Positions 46,168 through 57,590 of a stretch of DNA of 64,000 bases are shown here, in pieces. Position numbers and translations under genes: made by a program. Position 1 is the first letter of the stretch. Each line of letters begins with the position of its first letter. The stretch is from Phycomyces nitens. Its lineage: Eukaryota; Mucoromycota; Mucoromycetes; Mucorales; Phycomycetaceae. Location of the stretch: NCBI GenBank assembly GCA_022702545.1, contig JAHRBC010000003.1:3844001-3908000 (forward strand). Direction: 5' to 3'. A model generated the notes under the pieces. The model saw nothing but the letters and a program-made list of their open reading frames with translations, was not told where the DNA came from and ran no database searches.

Positions 46168-46683
46168 GGTAGATGTTTTAAAAATAATTGTAAAAGAAAG
46201 TCTTGGTATATTTTTAATCCAAATTCATTTCTCTCTTTCTCTTTCTCTCTTTTCTTTCTTTCTTTCTCTCTATCTTTCTGCCATTTTGTATGTATAGATC
46301 TCATTTATATTATGCACGTGACCATTACCCCCCTCTTTATATTAATGGTTCAGGTACAAAATTGTGGCTTTTTATACCTAATCAGTGTTCATTTTGTTTC
46401 AATCTCTATCCTTTCCTCACTGTGGAGATTCTAGATTGCTTGCCTTGAGTGCCTTCCCTCCTTTTCTTCTTCTTCTTCTTCTTCTTCTAATTGTCATTTC
46501 CATATACTTTCATTGGTGATCTTTTTCTTCTTTGACAAACTGATTTATTCATATAATGTGTATATTACTAGAGTTCTTTATTCAGTGAGTTGGACCACCC
46601 GTTCGCCGTGTATTTGTTTTTTATATTAAGAGATCTTTTTTGTTATTGTTGTTGTTAATTGTTCGTTTTAATGGACATGTGGC
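46168..46683. other. Intergenic region with pyrimidine-rich repeats
   Basis: 515 bp between the MOB4 start and the CK2 stop. CTTTCT-rich and CTT triplet tracts (46231-46280, 46462-46490) dominate on the plus strand. On the MOB4 side this is a purine/pyrimidine-biased promoter region. No gene is seen. Confidence 0.55.
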
Positions 46684-48124
46684 TCAGGAAGTCTTCTCTT
46701 TGACAAGGTCTAGTAATCGCAATAATAATAATAAAAATATAGAATAATACGCACATATATATATATACATGCTTATTTATAAGCAGTTTTGGTTTAACCA
46801 TCACTTACCAAAATAAGGGTGAGACATTGCTTCCTGTGCCGTAAGTCGTTCTTGGTGATCGTAGCGTAGCAACTTATCGAGGAAATCAGTAGCCTCGTCT
46901 GATACAAAACGGCGATTGTCATTGCTAATGAACTTTGACCAGGGCTTGCGAGGATATCTGCTTTCGAAGCTTAGTCTCCAACAAAACTTCTTTACATCTG
47001 CCCATTACCTTCCAAGAATATCATGATACTGCTGATCCAGCTCAATGTCATACTTATCCAAATAAGCAAATAGTTCATCTGTTCCAAGCACACGCGCAAT
47101 CTTCACCAATTGATCATAGTTGTCGTGACCATGGAAGAATGGCTCTTTACGAAATATCTGTTGGTATGGTTAGATCACCAATTCCATCTATAAAAAAAAA
47201 CAAGCATTTACCATGCTGGCAAACATGCAGCCATAGCTCCACAGGTCCAAGCTATAATCGTATTCTTGGAAATCAACCAAAAGTTCAGGTCCTTTGAAGT
47301 AGCGCGATGCTACACGCACATTGTATTCAGTTCCTGGATGATAAAACTCTGCCAGACCCCAATCAATCAAACGCAACTATAAATAAATATATGATGAGCT
47401 TTGTTTCCCTGACACCAAAAAGTCACTGATATATATATATACCTGTCTCTTTTCATGATCAATCATCACATTATGTGGCTTCACATCACGGTGCATAATG
47501 CCCTTTGAGTGGCAATAGTCCAAGGCCTATTTTATATCAATGTTAAACAAAACAAAAAAACAGGCTTTTACAAGAGACGGGGGTTACCTTTAGAAGCTCA
47601 AGCATGTAGAATCGAATATCGTAATCAGTGAACTTTGGGTAGAGGGTCTTGAAGTCCATATTGTTCACATACTCAAAGACAAGCGCAGGTGTCTTTGACT
47701 AGAAACAAAGACGGTTGGTCATTCTTGTGGTATGCAGAGCCCTATTAATCTTACCTGAGGATCTCGGACAACATCCAATAAACCAACCACATTAGGTCCA
47801 CCGGCCAGGTTCTGAAGGATCTTAATCTCGCGCTTAATCTTCTTCTTCTTTACAGGCTTGAGGACTTTGATGACGCATTTCTCATTGTTTGTGATGTTGA
47901 TTCCTTCAAATACTTCCGAGTACTTGCCACGACCAACCTTGCGAATGATCTCATAGTTGTCCTGGGCACTGTATTGAATGTTAGCATTCTGTTTAGAATG
48001 GCAACCAGACTTACCCCCATTCGACCTGGAGATTGTCATAGTCCCAGTAGCTACTTGGCATCTTTCCATTGGCATCGGCATAGCACCTAGCCACACTCTG
48101 GTATGGCATTCCGGTTGAGGTCAT
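46684..48124 (-). CDS. CKA1: Casein kinase II catalytic alpha subunit
   Basis: Eight exons from ATG 48124 to TGA 46684. CK2 alpha hallmarks are in order: N-terminal [12 protein letters not shown], Gly-rich loop [32 protein letters not shown] (the basic Lys cluster after the catalytic Lys), catalytic loop [13 protein letters not shown] in place of DFG ([13 protein letters not shown]), [20 protein letters not shown] and [14 protein letters not shown]. Then come [20 protein letters not shown] and a C-lobe ending [14 protein letters not shown] short last exon adds DLVKEKTS. Known role: constitutive acidophilic Ser/Thr kinase working with CK2 beta. All key residues are intact. The start ATG adds TSTG before the second Met; either could be used. 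Confidence 0.96.
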
Positions 48125-48179
48125 AATAGAGATATAATGTGTATTTCAAAACAATGGTTCAGGCCAAGAGTTTTTTTTT

Positions 48180-48316
48180 ATATGTATATAAATATAAAAT
48201 ATAAAATAAATAAATATTATATATATATATGTGTGTATGTATGTATGTATGTATGTATAAGTATATATAAATATATATATGTATATATATTTATATATAT
48301 CTATACATATACTTAT

Positions 48317-48350
<34 letters not shown>
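48180..48350. repeat. Mixed TATA/GTAT microsatellite cluster
   Basis: Alternating (AT)n, (GTAT)n and related runs fill about 170 bp immediately upstream of the CK2 alpha start. It is likely to be length-variable. It lies in the CK2 promoter region. Confidence 0.9.
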
Positions 48351-48351
<1 letters not shown>

Positions 48352-48554
48352 ATAAAAATATTATTATTATTATTATTATATTTATAAAATTGATATTCAA
48401 ATATCAAGTATTCAAATATTCAGAAATATCAATGTAGAAATATAACAAGATAGGTATAAAGAGATTGCAAGCACAAGAAAGAGCGAAATAAAAAAATTAT
48501 TGCGCTGTTATTTTCATTATCACGCGACAAAAATAAAATAAAATAAATGAATAT

Positions 48555-48653
48555 TATAATATAATATAATATAATATAATATAATATAATATAATATAAT
48601 ATAATATAATATAATATAATATAATATAATATAATATAATATAATATAATATA
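48555..48653. repeat. ATAAT pentanucleotide microsatellite, about 20 copies
   Basis: A near-perfect array of ATAAT/ATATA units about 100 bp long, followed by an A/G-rich stretch (GAAAGAAAG). It sits between the CK2 alpha 5' end and the chitin deacetylase 3' end. Reading through it gives an artificial repetitive frame, which was discarded. Confidence 0.95.
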
Positions 48654-49049
48654 AAAAAAGAGAAAGAAAGAAAGAAAGAGAAAAAGAGAAGCAATCAGGG
48701 CATCCAAGGAAATATTTCAGTGTAGGTTACTACTATTGTTTCTCCATTGAAAATAGACAATTGGGAACTGCCAAGACCCAGTAATTGTTCCTTTAGATAA
48801 ATGCCAGGAATCCTTATGTACAGTACAAGGGTACCTTGCCTAAAGGAACCTTTGTTTTGTATAGAAAATATAGGTATTTTTTATTTGTTTATTCTCTTAG
48901 CCAGAAAGAAACTATTTGGCTATTATATGAACTAAGATTTGGGTAAGTGGAAGAGTATTGAGGGTCGTAAGTACAGAAATATAAGAAAGAATGTTAAAGA
49001 TAGATAGAAAGAAAAAAAAGAAGAGGACCAACTCTGCCAAAGTTGATTC

Positions 49050-50038
49050 TTAGACATAGCCACTCGAGATACCAAGGCAGTCGGCAACAGTGACAAAGCT
49101 GTAGTTCTTGGATTTGACATACTCAATGATCCAGGGAACAAACTCATCGACAGTTTGTTGGTAGACCTAAAGAGCCAAAGATTAGAACAAGCTTCATATG
49201 AGCTCCAGAACCATACCTCATGTTGGAGAGAGATGTGTCCACCTCCGGGAGAACCACTGTCGCCACCCATCACACTGACATAGTGTCCCTGCTCGTCAGG
49301 AAGGCTGTGGGTAGCCCAGTCAAGCGAATCAAGATCCCACATGATAACACTGAGAAGATTAGTATCAAATGGTGTCAAGATTGGATCCTTACTGGTAGTT
49401 TAGTTCACCAAGAACCTCGAGGGTGTTATCGTCGTATTCACCAGCTGGAGGACGCATGACTATAAAGATGTAAGCAAAAAAGTTGACCAAAAAAAGGTTG
49501 ACTTACAAGTTGGTCTATAATAAAAGATTAGTACAACATGAATTTAGACCTGATCCTTAAATACCTCTTGCCAATGGCTTTTTCAATGATATCAGCATTG
49601 GTGTTCATCTGGTACTCGATATCTGCTGCAGAGAGACCACCAAGCTGCTTATGCTCATAGGTGTGACTGGCGACCTGATGGCCAAGGGCATCAAAGTTCC
49701 TGAGAACGTCCATATATGTCTTGCTTCCATCGGATGTCTCGACGCTGTCTGTCTCGACATTGCTATACAAAGAGTAAGTAAGAACCAAAAAGTATGGGGT
49801 AATTAACTTACATCCAGTTCTTTCCATTAACAAAAAAGGTGGCAGGGATGCCTTGGGAATGCAGAGACTTTGCGAGGTCCCAGGAGAATTGGTAGGGTCC
49901 ATCGTCAAAGGTCAAGGCAAATGTTCCGGGAACAGAGCATTCTCTATAGACTGGAGCAGGGCTGCGTCTCTGGAGAGGAGCAGCAGTGGCAACAGACGCC
50001 ACAATTGCAGCCAGGGTAAGGTAGATTGAAGAGCGCAT
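49050..50038 (-). CDS. Secreted chitin deacetylase / polysaccharide deacetylase (CE4)
   Basis: Six exons (50038-49812, 49762-49565, 49514-49507, 49459-49393, 49349-49217, 49166-49050) give 249 residues. A signal peptide (MRSSIYLTLAAIVASVATAA) is followed by the NodB domain. Motif 1 is TFDDGPY with the catalytic Asp pair, and motif 2 is SHTYEHKQL with the two metal-binding His. Motif 3 is RPTFMRPPAGEYDD, completed only by the 8-nt third exon. Motif 4 is VIMWDLDSLDW and motif 5 GGHISLQHE. Known role: removes acetyl groups from chitin, making chitosan at the wall, which is prominent in Mucoromycota. No GPI signal or chitin-binding module is seen, so it is probably soluble or periplasmic. Confidence 0.94.
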
Positions 50039-50089
50039 GGTCTAGAGGAAAGGGTTGATGAGAGAAAGAAAGAGTGATGGCAGGCTTCT

Positions 50090-50097
50090 TTTTTATA
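50090..50097 (-). promoter_or_regulatory. TATA-like box upstream of the chitin deacetylase
   Basis: On the minus strand TATAAAAA lies 51 bp before the ATG at 50038, similar in spacing to the boxes before the NBR1 and PhyH genes. It is a match by eye only. Confidence 0.45.
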
Positions 50098-50576
50098 CCC
50101 TTGGCAAGGGGCGTATTTTTCCTGGTAATCAATTTTCATGGTCTACCAAAAAGAATTAAAATTTAGCGGCGAAATCTGATCCTCCTCAACCTCCTCTTTT
50201 TCAACCCCTTGATCCCCCTCTACCATGCACATATATTCTCAGCAACCTGTCACTGGGCACGTTTCATTTTGTAAGCCTAGGTTGAACGGTTATTAATCCA
50301 GCGGGCAATCTGCGCCCCCAAGAGGCTCCTTTTGTGTGCATAAAGCCATTTATTTATTATGGATCTGTAAACACACGCCACCATTGCTTAGACTAGGGCT
50401 AGATTATTGTAGCTTAGAAATAGAACAACTGCGCTCATTCAGATTGACAGCATCTATGCATTCAACATGTATTGTATTTATGGATACTCGATCTTAAAAT
50501 CAAGGAGAAAGCCCATAGGCTAAAAGAAACAAAGCTTGGAAGATATACCTATTGCATATCTAGATTAATTTATTTA
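50098..50576. other. Intergenic region between chitin deacetylase and epsilon-COP genes
   Basis: 480 bp with the deacetylase upstream region (pyrimidine-rich near 50181-50220) and the 3' flank of the epsilon-COP gene. No further gene is seen. Confidence 0.45.
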
Positions 50577-51764
50577 TCAAACTATAGCAAAACGAGCAGC
50601 ACTACGATCAAATAGACTAGATTTCAGGTCAAGATCTTGCAGGAATGGGTGAAGTGGTGCAACCTCTCGCAGTTGCCTAGCAATAATTTTATCAGCATTT
50701 GTCCATCCACCTCTTTATGAATCCCTTACCCAACATAGCGACGCACAACATCTGGTGCCTTTGATGTCAGGGTGGCGCACACAATCATGTTCACCAATGT
50801 ATCAGCATCGTCATTATTCTACACATCAACAATAAATAAAGGCTTAGACAGATCCCTACAGCCATACCTTGTCAACTGCCTCCAATAGCACACTCTCTGC
50901 TTCAGGGTAACGACCGAGGGCAAGATTTGTAGCCGCCTGTCCATTGAGCACCTTGACTGTCTGGGCAGTTGTAGACTGGCCAAATTCCTCAAAGATATAG
51001 AATCCTTCTTGATACTTGTCTCCTCCCTATCACAGCAACAAAACAGAACAAGATTCAGCTCAGTTGTGTGCGCGCGCGCAAAGTACGCCCTTTTTTCTGT
51101 ATAAATGTATATGTTATACATATACATTTAGTTTAAGGTGCGGTTCATATTGCTTTGCTTACGACTCGCAGATCAACCCAAGCCTCCATCATCTGCAGCT
51201 GGAGTGCATCTTCTGCCCAGGTCTTGCACTGATTGACTTCATTTCTTGCCAAGTCCACACGGTCCATCTGAAGGTAGATCTGGACAGCCAGCTGAGCACT
51301 ATTACAAAAAGGTTAGCCAGCATCTTTCCAAGCAACTCACCATACCATTCAAGCTTCTTGTTTCGAGAATGCAAGACCTTGAGAGCCTCATCCAATTGGC
51401 CATTGTTGACATACAAGGTGGCAACAACTACCTGAATCAGCCCATTTACTCGGTTGGCCCCCTCTTCCAACAAAGCCTGGGCGTCCTTCACTGCCTCGGT
51501 GGGAGTGTTCTTTTGCTTGGCCTGCAAATACTGAGCCAGGAATCTGACAGCTCTCAAGGGTGCCTCGGCATCAGAAGAAATGTCACTGATGACAAGGTTG
51601 TATTTGGTCTGGGCAACATAAGAACGGTAGAGGTAGACCTGGGCTTCCAGTTTGGATTCTGGAGAATAGAGACCCTTGTGGGTGCTCACTTCATTGATAA
51701 CAGCCTGGTAATTGCCGAGAGTAAAAAGGTTGCGGATGCCAAACAGAATAGAATCTTCGTCCAT
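50577..51764 (-). CDS. SEC28: Coatomer epsilon subunit (epsilon-COP)
   Basis: A minus-strand gene of several exons from ATG 51764 to TGA 50577. It starts MDEDSILFGIRNLFTLGNYQ and shows the epsilon-COP helical repeats: VYLYRSYVAQTKYNLVISDI, RVNGLIQVVVATLYVNNGQL, LAVQIYLQMDRVDLARNEVN, then GFYIFEEFGQST, VKVLNGQAATNLALGRYPEA, LLEAVDKNNDDADTLVNMIV and LREVAPLHPFLQDLDLKSS. The helical hairpins are TPR-like. Known role: epsilon-COP stabilises alpha-COP in the COPI coat for retrograde Golgi-to-ER traffic. It is divergent from the DNA glycosylase gene, with 148 bp between starts, so the two promoters must share that space. The stop was placed from the open frame ending ARFAIV. Confidence 0.93.
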
Positions 51765-51912
51765 GATGATACTAGATGAGGTAGAATAGCGCGCCGATTT
51801 TTTTTCCCTTCTATCAAGAACGCTTGTTTTACCGCTCAGAAATGCCTATAGGCAGTATTAAACGCACAAAGACACTTTTAATGCCCGAAGTGACGCAACA
51901 TCTCTTTCTCGC

Positions 51913-52576
51913 ATGGTCAACAAACGCAGAACCACAGGCCATTACTCGCCTTACTTTAAGCAAGACAAAAATGTTGATTTGCCAGAGCTTAAAGACAACA
52001 TTGGCGAGAATCTTAGGGTTCTGTTTGTTGGCATCAATCCAGGAATCATGAGCTCAACTCGGGGGCATCATTTTGCTGGACCAACTAATCATTTTTGGCC
52101 TTGCCTTTCTGATAGTGGTAATAAAGAAAACGTATTGCAGGCCAATTAGAGGCTCTTATCATCCCTTTGCTATTGCTATTTTCCCCCAATATCTAGGGTT
52201 GGTAGACAAACCATTGACCTATAAAGACGATCAAAGGCTTCCCAAAGACTATGGACTTGGCATAACCAGCCTAACCTCTCGACCAACTCGCTCTGCTTCT
52301 GAGCTCACCAAGGCGGAGCAGATGGTAGGCATCCCTGTGCTTAATCAAAAGATACGTAAATATAAGCCAAAAGTGGTTTGTTTTGTTGGAAAGGGGATCT
52401 ATGAGATCTACATGGGTGAGAAATGCAAATCACTTGGCTTGCAACCCAATACTATCAAATGGGACAAGGGTGGCTCAAAGGTGTTTGTTATGCCAAGCAC
52501 AAGTGGGATCGTATCTGCTTACAAGAAGTCTGATAAACTACGGTATTGTGAGTCAATCAGACTAGAGAGACTTTAA
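51913..52576 (+). CDS. G/T(U) mismatch-specific DNA glycosylase, TDG/MUG family
   Basis: Two exons (51913-52117, 52197-52576) give 194 residues, close to the length of bacterial Mug and shorter than animal TDG. Motif A is LFVGINPGIMSS, with the family's catalytic Asn; HFAGPTNHFWPCL follows. After the intron come GLGITSLTSRPTRSASEL, then PKVVCFVGKGIYEIYMG, and motif B FVMPSTSGIVSAY. Known role: removes thymine or uracil mispaired with guanine in base-excision repair. The ATG at 51913 is the first in its frame after a stop. Another ATG at 51842 lies in a different frame and does not connect. N-terminal regulatory extensions are absent. Confidence 0.92.
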
Positions 52577-52984
52577 CCAATTTCTAGTTTCTTCAAGGAT
52601 CTTTGTAGTGTTGTAGAGCAGATTTGATGTCAATTCTGGTTCTCCTTCTCCTTCTTTTTCATTTGTTTGTTTGATTTTAAATCCACACCGTCTGTTCAAC
52701 ATATCATTCTCAGGCAGTCTATAATTGATTATTCGCTCAATGGCGACTGATGTGAGTCCCTTTTAATCTAGCCACCCTGTTTACCTTTGGTTGACCTTGT
52801 AATATTACAAGATGTATAATGGTTAAATGGGAAATATTGAATATTTTCAACCATGATCATCATGTTGGCTTTGGATCCTGTTCTCTGGCCAAAGTATCAA
52901 AGAAAAAAAAGGAATTCCTTGACTTTCAGGAGCAAAGATAAAATCATAAGGTGTATTGAAGATAGACAATCAAATATTAATAAT

Positions 52985-53037
<53 letters not shown>

Positions 53038-53564
53038 GCAACAGTTTCATCCCCCTTTTATGATGCCCCTTTGCGATAAACAAGTATTCCACACCATTAC
53101 ATTGTCCCATCTATCAATATTTAATAAGGAGCAATCAAAATGTCAGTGCGATGCCCATTAAACCGCCTTTATATCTAGGGGCCCAATCTATTGAACAATT
53201 TTATTGAATTCAAATATATCATTTTTAGCAATTTATAGTGCATTATTTTCAAATATATAAATATATAAATATATAAAAAGAATTCAAAAAAGCTCATGTC
53301 TAAATCATATTGTCTGTAATCTACATTACATCATTTCAATAATAATAATAATAATAATAATGGAATCTCAAATGGCCTTTACAAATGACAAATTCAATCA
53401 TTAATCATTCTCTTTTTTTGACATTCATGTATAAAAAATAAAATTCCCTTCTTTTTTTTTATAATCGTTTTATACAATTGAAGTCACGTTTTTTATTTGA
53501 CTTTTTTCTTTATTTTATTATATTTTATTATATTTTATTTTCAAGTCCTAGTCATTGATCACAT
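52577..53564. other. Intergenic region with AAT microsatellites
   Basis: About 990 bp between the glycosylase and RPC82 genes. It contains an AAT run at about 52977-53034, another at 53338-53361, poly-T tracts at 53410-53460 and a TATTTTAT run just before the RPC82 start. No gene is supported. Confidence 0.6.
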
Positions 53565-55618
53565 ATGTCTCAACAAGCTCGTCTGTGTAGAGAAGTCATC
53601 GAAGAGGAATTCGGACCCTTTGTGGCAGTAAGGCACAAGGCCCAAATTGGAACGGTTCACTTATTCCACACTTATTTCCTCAGAAAGTGGCTCATCAAAT
53701 CCTTCTCAAAGGACGATTGACATTGCCAGACATTGTCCGCTTTAGCAAGTTGACACCCAAACAGATTCGAGAATCCTTGGTGGTACTGATTCAACATGGC
53801 TTGGCATTCTTTACCGAGGCATTCGAAGGCCAAAAGGAACAGACCCATTACCAAATCGGTGCAGAACAAACCTTGATGCGCCTTCGTATGCCGGCTATTA
53901 TGCAAGTCGCAGAAGAACGATGGGAAGATATTGTAAGAAATTTGGCCTCAATTATATACATTGCCGAGTAATTTATAAAACGTTTTATTTTATAGGGTGT
54001 CGATATATGCAAACTTTTGTTTATGAATGGCAGAATAAAGATTGGAGCAGTTCGAGCTTGGGTCAAGGAAGGAGACTCCAAGCGCAAGGAGAGTAAGTGC
54101 AATTGATTGCATTGTTAATCGATTATGAGATCTCATTATTAATTTTTTTTTGTTAGAGATGGATCAATATATCAAGATATTCACAAAAATGGCCAATGAC
54201 CATTACATTGTCGCAGTATTACCAGAACACAGTAGATCGGCTGTGGATCGATATCTGGAAGCAGAACAGAAAGAGACCGAAAAATACACAATCACAACCG
54301 CCAAAGAACTCCAGGCAATCAAAAAGTCTGCTCTAGAGTCTGTTGAAGCAGAATACGGCATGCTTGAGAATGCAGGTCTGAAGCGAAAGGCAATTGATGC
54401 AATGTCTTCTGCCCATAAGGTGAGGTCGAGCAGGAAGCCAAGTAAAGCGAGGCAAGGCAAAGACCATTGGGTTTCTAATTAATTTTAATTCTCTTTATCT
54501 CAATGTATAGCGCATGGCAGTAGAAGTAGAAGATTTGGAAGTAGACGAAAAGATTTATTTCCGCATCAACTATGAGCGCTTTAATATTCTTTTCCGTAAT
54601 AATGTAAGCTCTTTGTTCTAGATCTTCAAAAGGTATTGATCGTATCTAGTCTGTTATGGACTATGCTACCGAGCGCATCAATCGTACGGCTGGTCAGGTA
54701 GTAAAGGCATTCTTTGAACACGGCAAGAGCAAAATTAGATCTCTGCACGAGAATGAATCGCGTATGTATCTTTTGAGTCTATTTACACATCTACTCACGT
54801 ATAATTATAGCATCTGCGACCCCAATGCACATCGCCAACATCATACCTCAAGATGTAGTCAGCCAGGGTGATATTGTTCTTCAGCCTGATTTGATTCATC
54901 CTGGAAAGAAGCCCTCTGTTCAAGATGTCATTACAGGCTACATTACCCTTCTCAAGATTGACTCAGCAGGCTTTGTAAAATCGAGAGATGAGCTTGGCGC
55001 AAATCAATATTCTGTCAATTTCCTAAAGTTGCGAGAAAATATGAAGCGGAAGCTCTTGGAAGGCTTGGTGCGTGAAAAGATGGGTGTAGCTACCTGCCGT
55101 ATCCTTCGGATTTTGATTGAAAAAGGAAAACTGGATGAGTCACAAGTCCAGAAGCTAGCAATGCTGCCTCCAAAAGACACCCGTGAGAAACTGGCTTTGC
55201 TGAACTTACGAGGCTTTGTGGAGATCCAGGCAAGTAGTTGGATATGGGATCTATAGCCCAAAGTCAATTTTATTTGGTTCAAAAAGGACTAATAGACGTA
55301 TAGGAAGTGCCAAGGACAGCAGATCGTGCTCCTGGACGTTCATTTCATTTGTGGTATGTGCCGTTGGAGAAGATCTATGAGGAACTTTTGGTAGATGTAT
55401 ATCGCACTGTGGCAAATCTCCAACAGAGACGCCGTCAGGAACTCAAGACAAGAAGTCGCTTGCTGGAAAAGCTAAACCGTCAAGATGTAAAAGAAAATAT
55501 TGATTTGTTGGGTGAAGGCGACAAGGCAGAAATTGCTCAGATGGACAAGGTGCTCGAGAGAATCGAAGTTTCCAAGAAAAGATTAGATCAAATGATTATG
55601 ATCCTTAGAGACTTTTAA
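53565..55618 (+). CDS. RPC82: RNA polymerase III subunit RPC82 (C62/POLR3C)
   Basis: A plus-strand gene of about eight exons from ATG 53565 to TAA 55618. It contains winged-helix repeats: MSQQARLCREVIEEEFGPFV, KVAHQILLKGRLTLPDIVRF, LTPKQIRESLVVLIQHGLAF, THYQIGAEQTLMRLRMP, KIYFRINYERFNILFRNN, SVMDYATERINRTAGQVVKA, VQDVITGYITLLKIDSAGFV and VATCRILRILIEKGKLDE. A C-terminal helical part ends KKRLDQMIMILRDF. This order and spacing fit RPC82, which with RPC34 and RPC31 forms the pol III-specific subcomplex for initiation and DNA opening at tRNA and 5S genes. The first intron (53627-53683) is inferred from FVA-KVAHQIL continuity. Confidence 0.92.
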
Positions 55619-57590
55619 CATGACACATTATACTGGAAATATGAAGGAGTATTCTGACTTTTGTGGGCGTCATGCTAAAAGTAGTTGCAAAATGTTCATG
55701 TTTAATAATGGTTCCATATATATTTTTTTGCAAAGGTAATGCCCATTACACAATGGGTTTATTAATTCAGTCGAAACCCTTTTCCGTTTAGACTAGAGTC
55801 TCGCAAGACGAGTATTAAATCCAATTCCTTGAATATATATATATATAATCAAACAAGCCGTTTATTTTTGAAGTTTAAAGAAGTAATAAATTTTGTATGT
55901 TTATTTGGCTCTCTAATTTATTTCTAATCTTTATTTTTCTTGATTGTACAAACTAAACCGAGATAAATTTATAGCCATGGTTGGCTATGCTTTGATCAGT
56001 ACTCGTATTTAACAATTACAATAATCAAAAGTTGCAAATTTTGCTATTATGTGCAATATTCTATATAGATTTTTATGATCATGACTAGAGTGCCTGTATT
56101 TCTTTTCAATCATTAATGATAAATGTATGATTATATCAGAAATCAGAATATTTAGAGTATTCATATTTACTGGTGGCTGGAATACATATAATCAAAAACT
56201 TAGTTGCAATTGTTGACACTTGAAAGATACTCTATGCGAGGAGTTTGACATTAATGTGCTCCCTAATCAGTAGGAGCGTGGAGGGGTTAACTGATCGTCC
56301 CAATAGATAGATGTTGGTATTCGATGTATGTCAGAAGCTGCCTGCAGAGGATCTGGTGATGAGAACCGCATTTTTAGAAAAGAAAGAAAGAAAAAGGTTC
56401 GATCTATGCTCAGGTAGTCTCCATAAGACAAAGTATTGTCCCAGGCTTCTTTTACAGAGACCATTGTAGATGTATATTTTTTATATCAATAATCTATCTT
56501 GAATATATTTAATCTTGATGAAATAATTAATTTATTAGTGTCTTATCATCCTTTGAATAAACTGTGCATACTGGTCCAGTAAAAGCAATCTTGGAAAGAA
56601 TCCTGCTTATTTTATTCTTTTATGTAATACATATTTTTCTTAATATAGATCTTTAATAAATGCCTATCTTTTGCTATAGGAACATGTTGTTTTTCGATTC
56701 AATATATAAAGCACTATATTTTATTGGATACAATCCAAATACAGGGTGTTAATGGCAAGGTTTAATGATATTTAGCCATCTAGATCTAGAATGCTAGCCA
56801 TCATGATTGATAATAGACAAAAGACAATATTGAATTTAGAAATCTCATTGATGGCCCAGAGTAGTATACATTTCTATAGATTATTTATGGAATTTGACCA
56901 AGTTTATAACTATTTTAAAAAAGACGTTTGAAAACCCCATTGTTCAAACTTTAAATTTGGCAATTAAATACAATCCTTAAAAACCACAAGATAACTGATA
57001 TATATATATAAGGTGAAGAATTCTTGGATCTCATATACTTTGATACCAGGGCTGTCTAATAATAGTAAAAAAATCGCAAGGTATATTATATAGAGACAAT
57101 CAAGTTATCTGGGCATTGTTTTCTTGTTCTCGTACTTCAAACTGTAATTCTAAACATTGGTACCGCATTAGCCATACTGTGATGCTTATACATATGCCTT
57201 TAAAACAAATATTATGTGTACCTGTGAAATAGGCTAGGTGGATCAAAAATAAATAGAATATAAAAGGACCAAACCTCCTTTTTGAAAATAATAATAATAA
57301 TAATAATAATAAGAGAATAGGCCCTGAAAATGCCCTTGTGCTAGGCAGTCTATTTGACCGCTAGAAAAACATGGCTCCCGTTTTAAAATAATAATAATAA
57401 TCCCTCAATTGTCTATATTCTCATGATCATAAATACAAGTATTGGTACAGAGCAAGTAAAGCTCCCGAAATTTCAATTGCTAAATGATTTTATAACCATG
57501 TGAATTGCAATTGTTTCAAAAATAATAATACCAGGGACTGTCATCTTTGAAACAACGCATGAATTGGTTAATCTCTTTATTCTTGATCCT
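55619..57590. other. A+T-rich intergenic region
   Basis: Nearly 2 kb with AT and AAT runs (55836-55849, 57285-57312, 57388-57400). Apart from the small minus-strand frame listed separately, I see no gene. Confidence 0.5.
56267..56464 (-). CDS. Small unrecognised open reading frame
   Basis: Minus-strand ATG 56464 to TGA 56267, 65 codons. The two ends look protein-like (MVSVKEAWDNTLSYGDYL and SSPDPLQAASDIHRIPTSIY) around a low-complexity Phe-rich centre from a CTTTCTTT run. It stands alone in A+T-rich DNA. It could be a small lineage-specific gene, a fragment, or chance; nothing identifies it. Confidence 0.28.
   Translation of the reverse strand: MVSVKEAWDNTLSYGDYLSIDRTFFFLSFLKMRFSSPDPLQAASDIHRIPTSIYWDDQLTPPRSY

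Noticed and set aside
48429..48707. Minus-strand frame of repeated Tyr-Ile-Ile-Leu
   Set aside because: Produced by reading an ATAAT microsatellite; not a protein gene.
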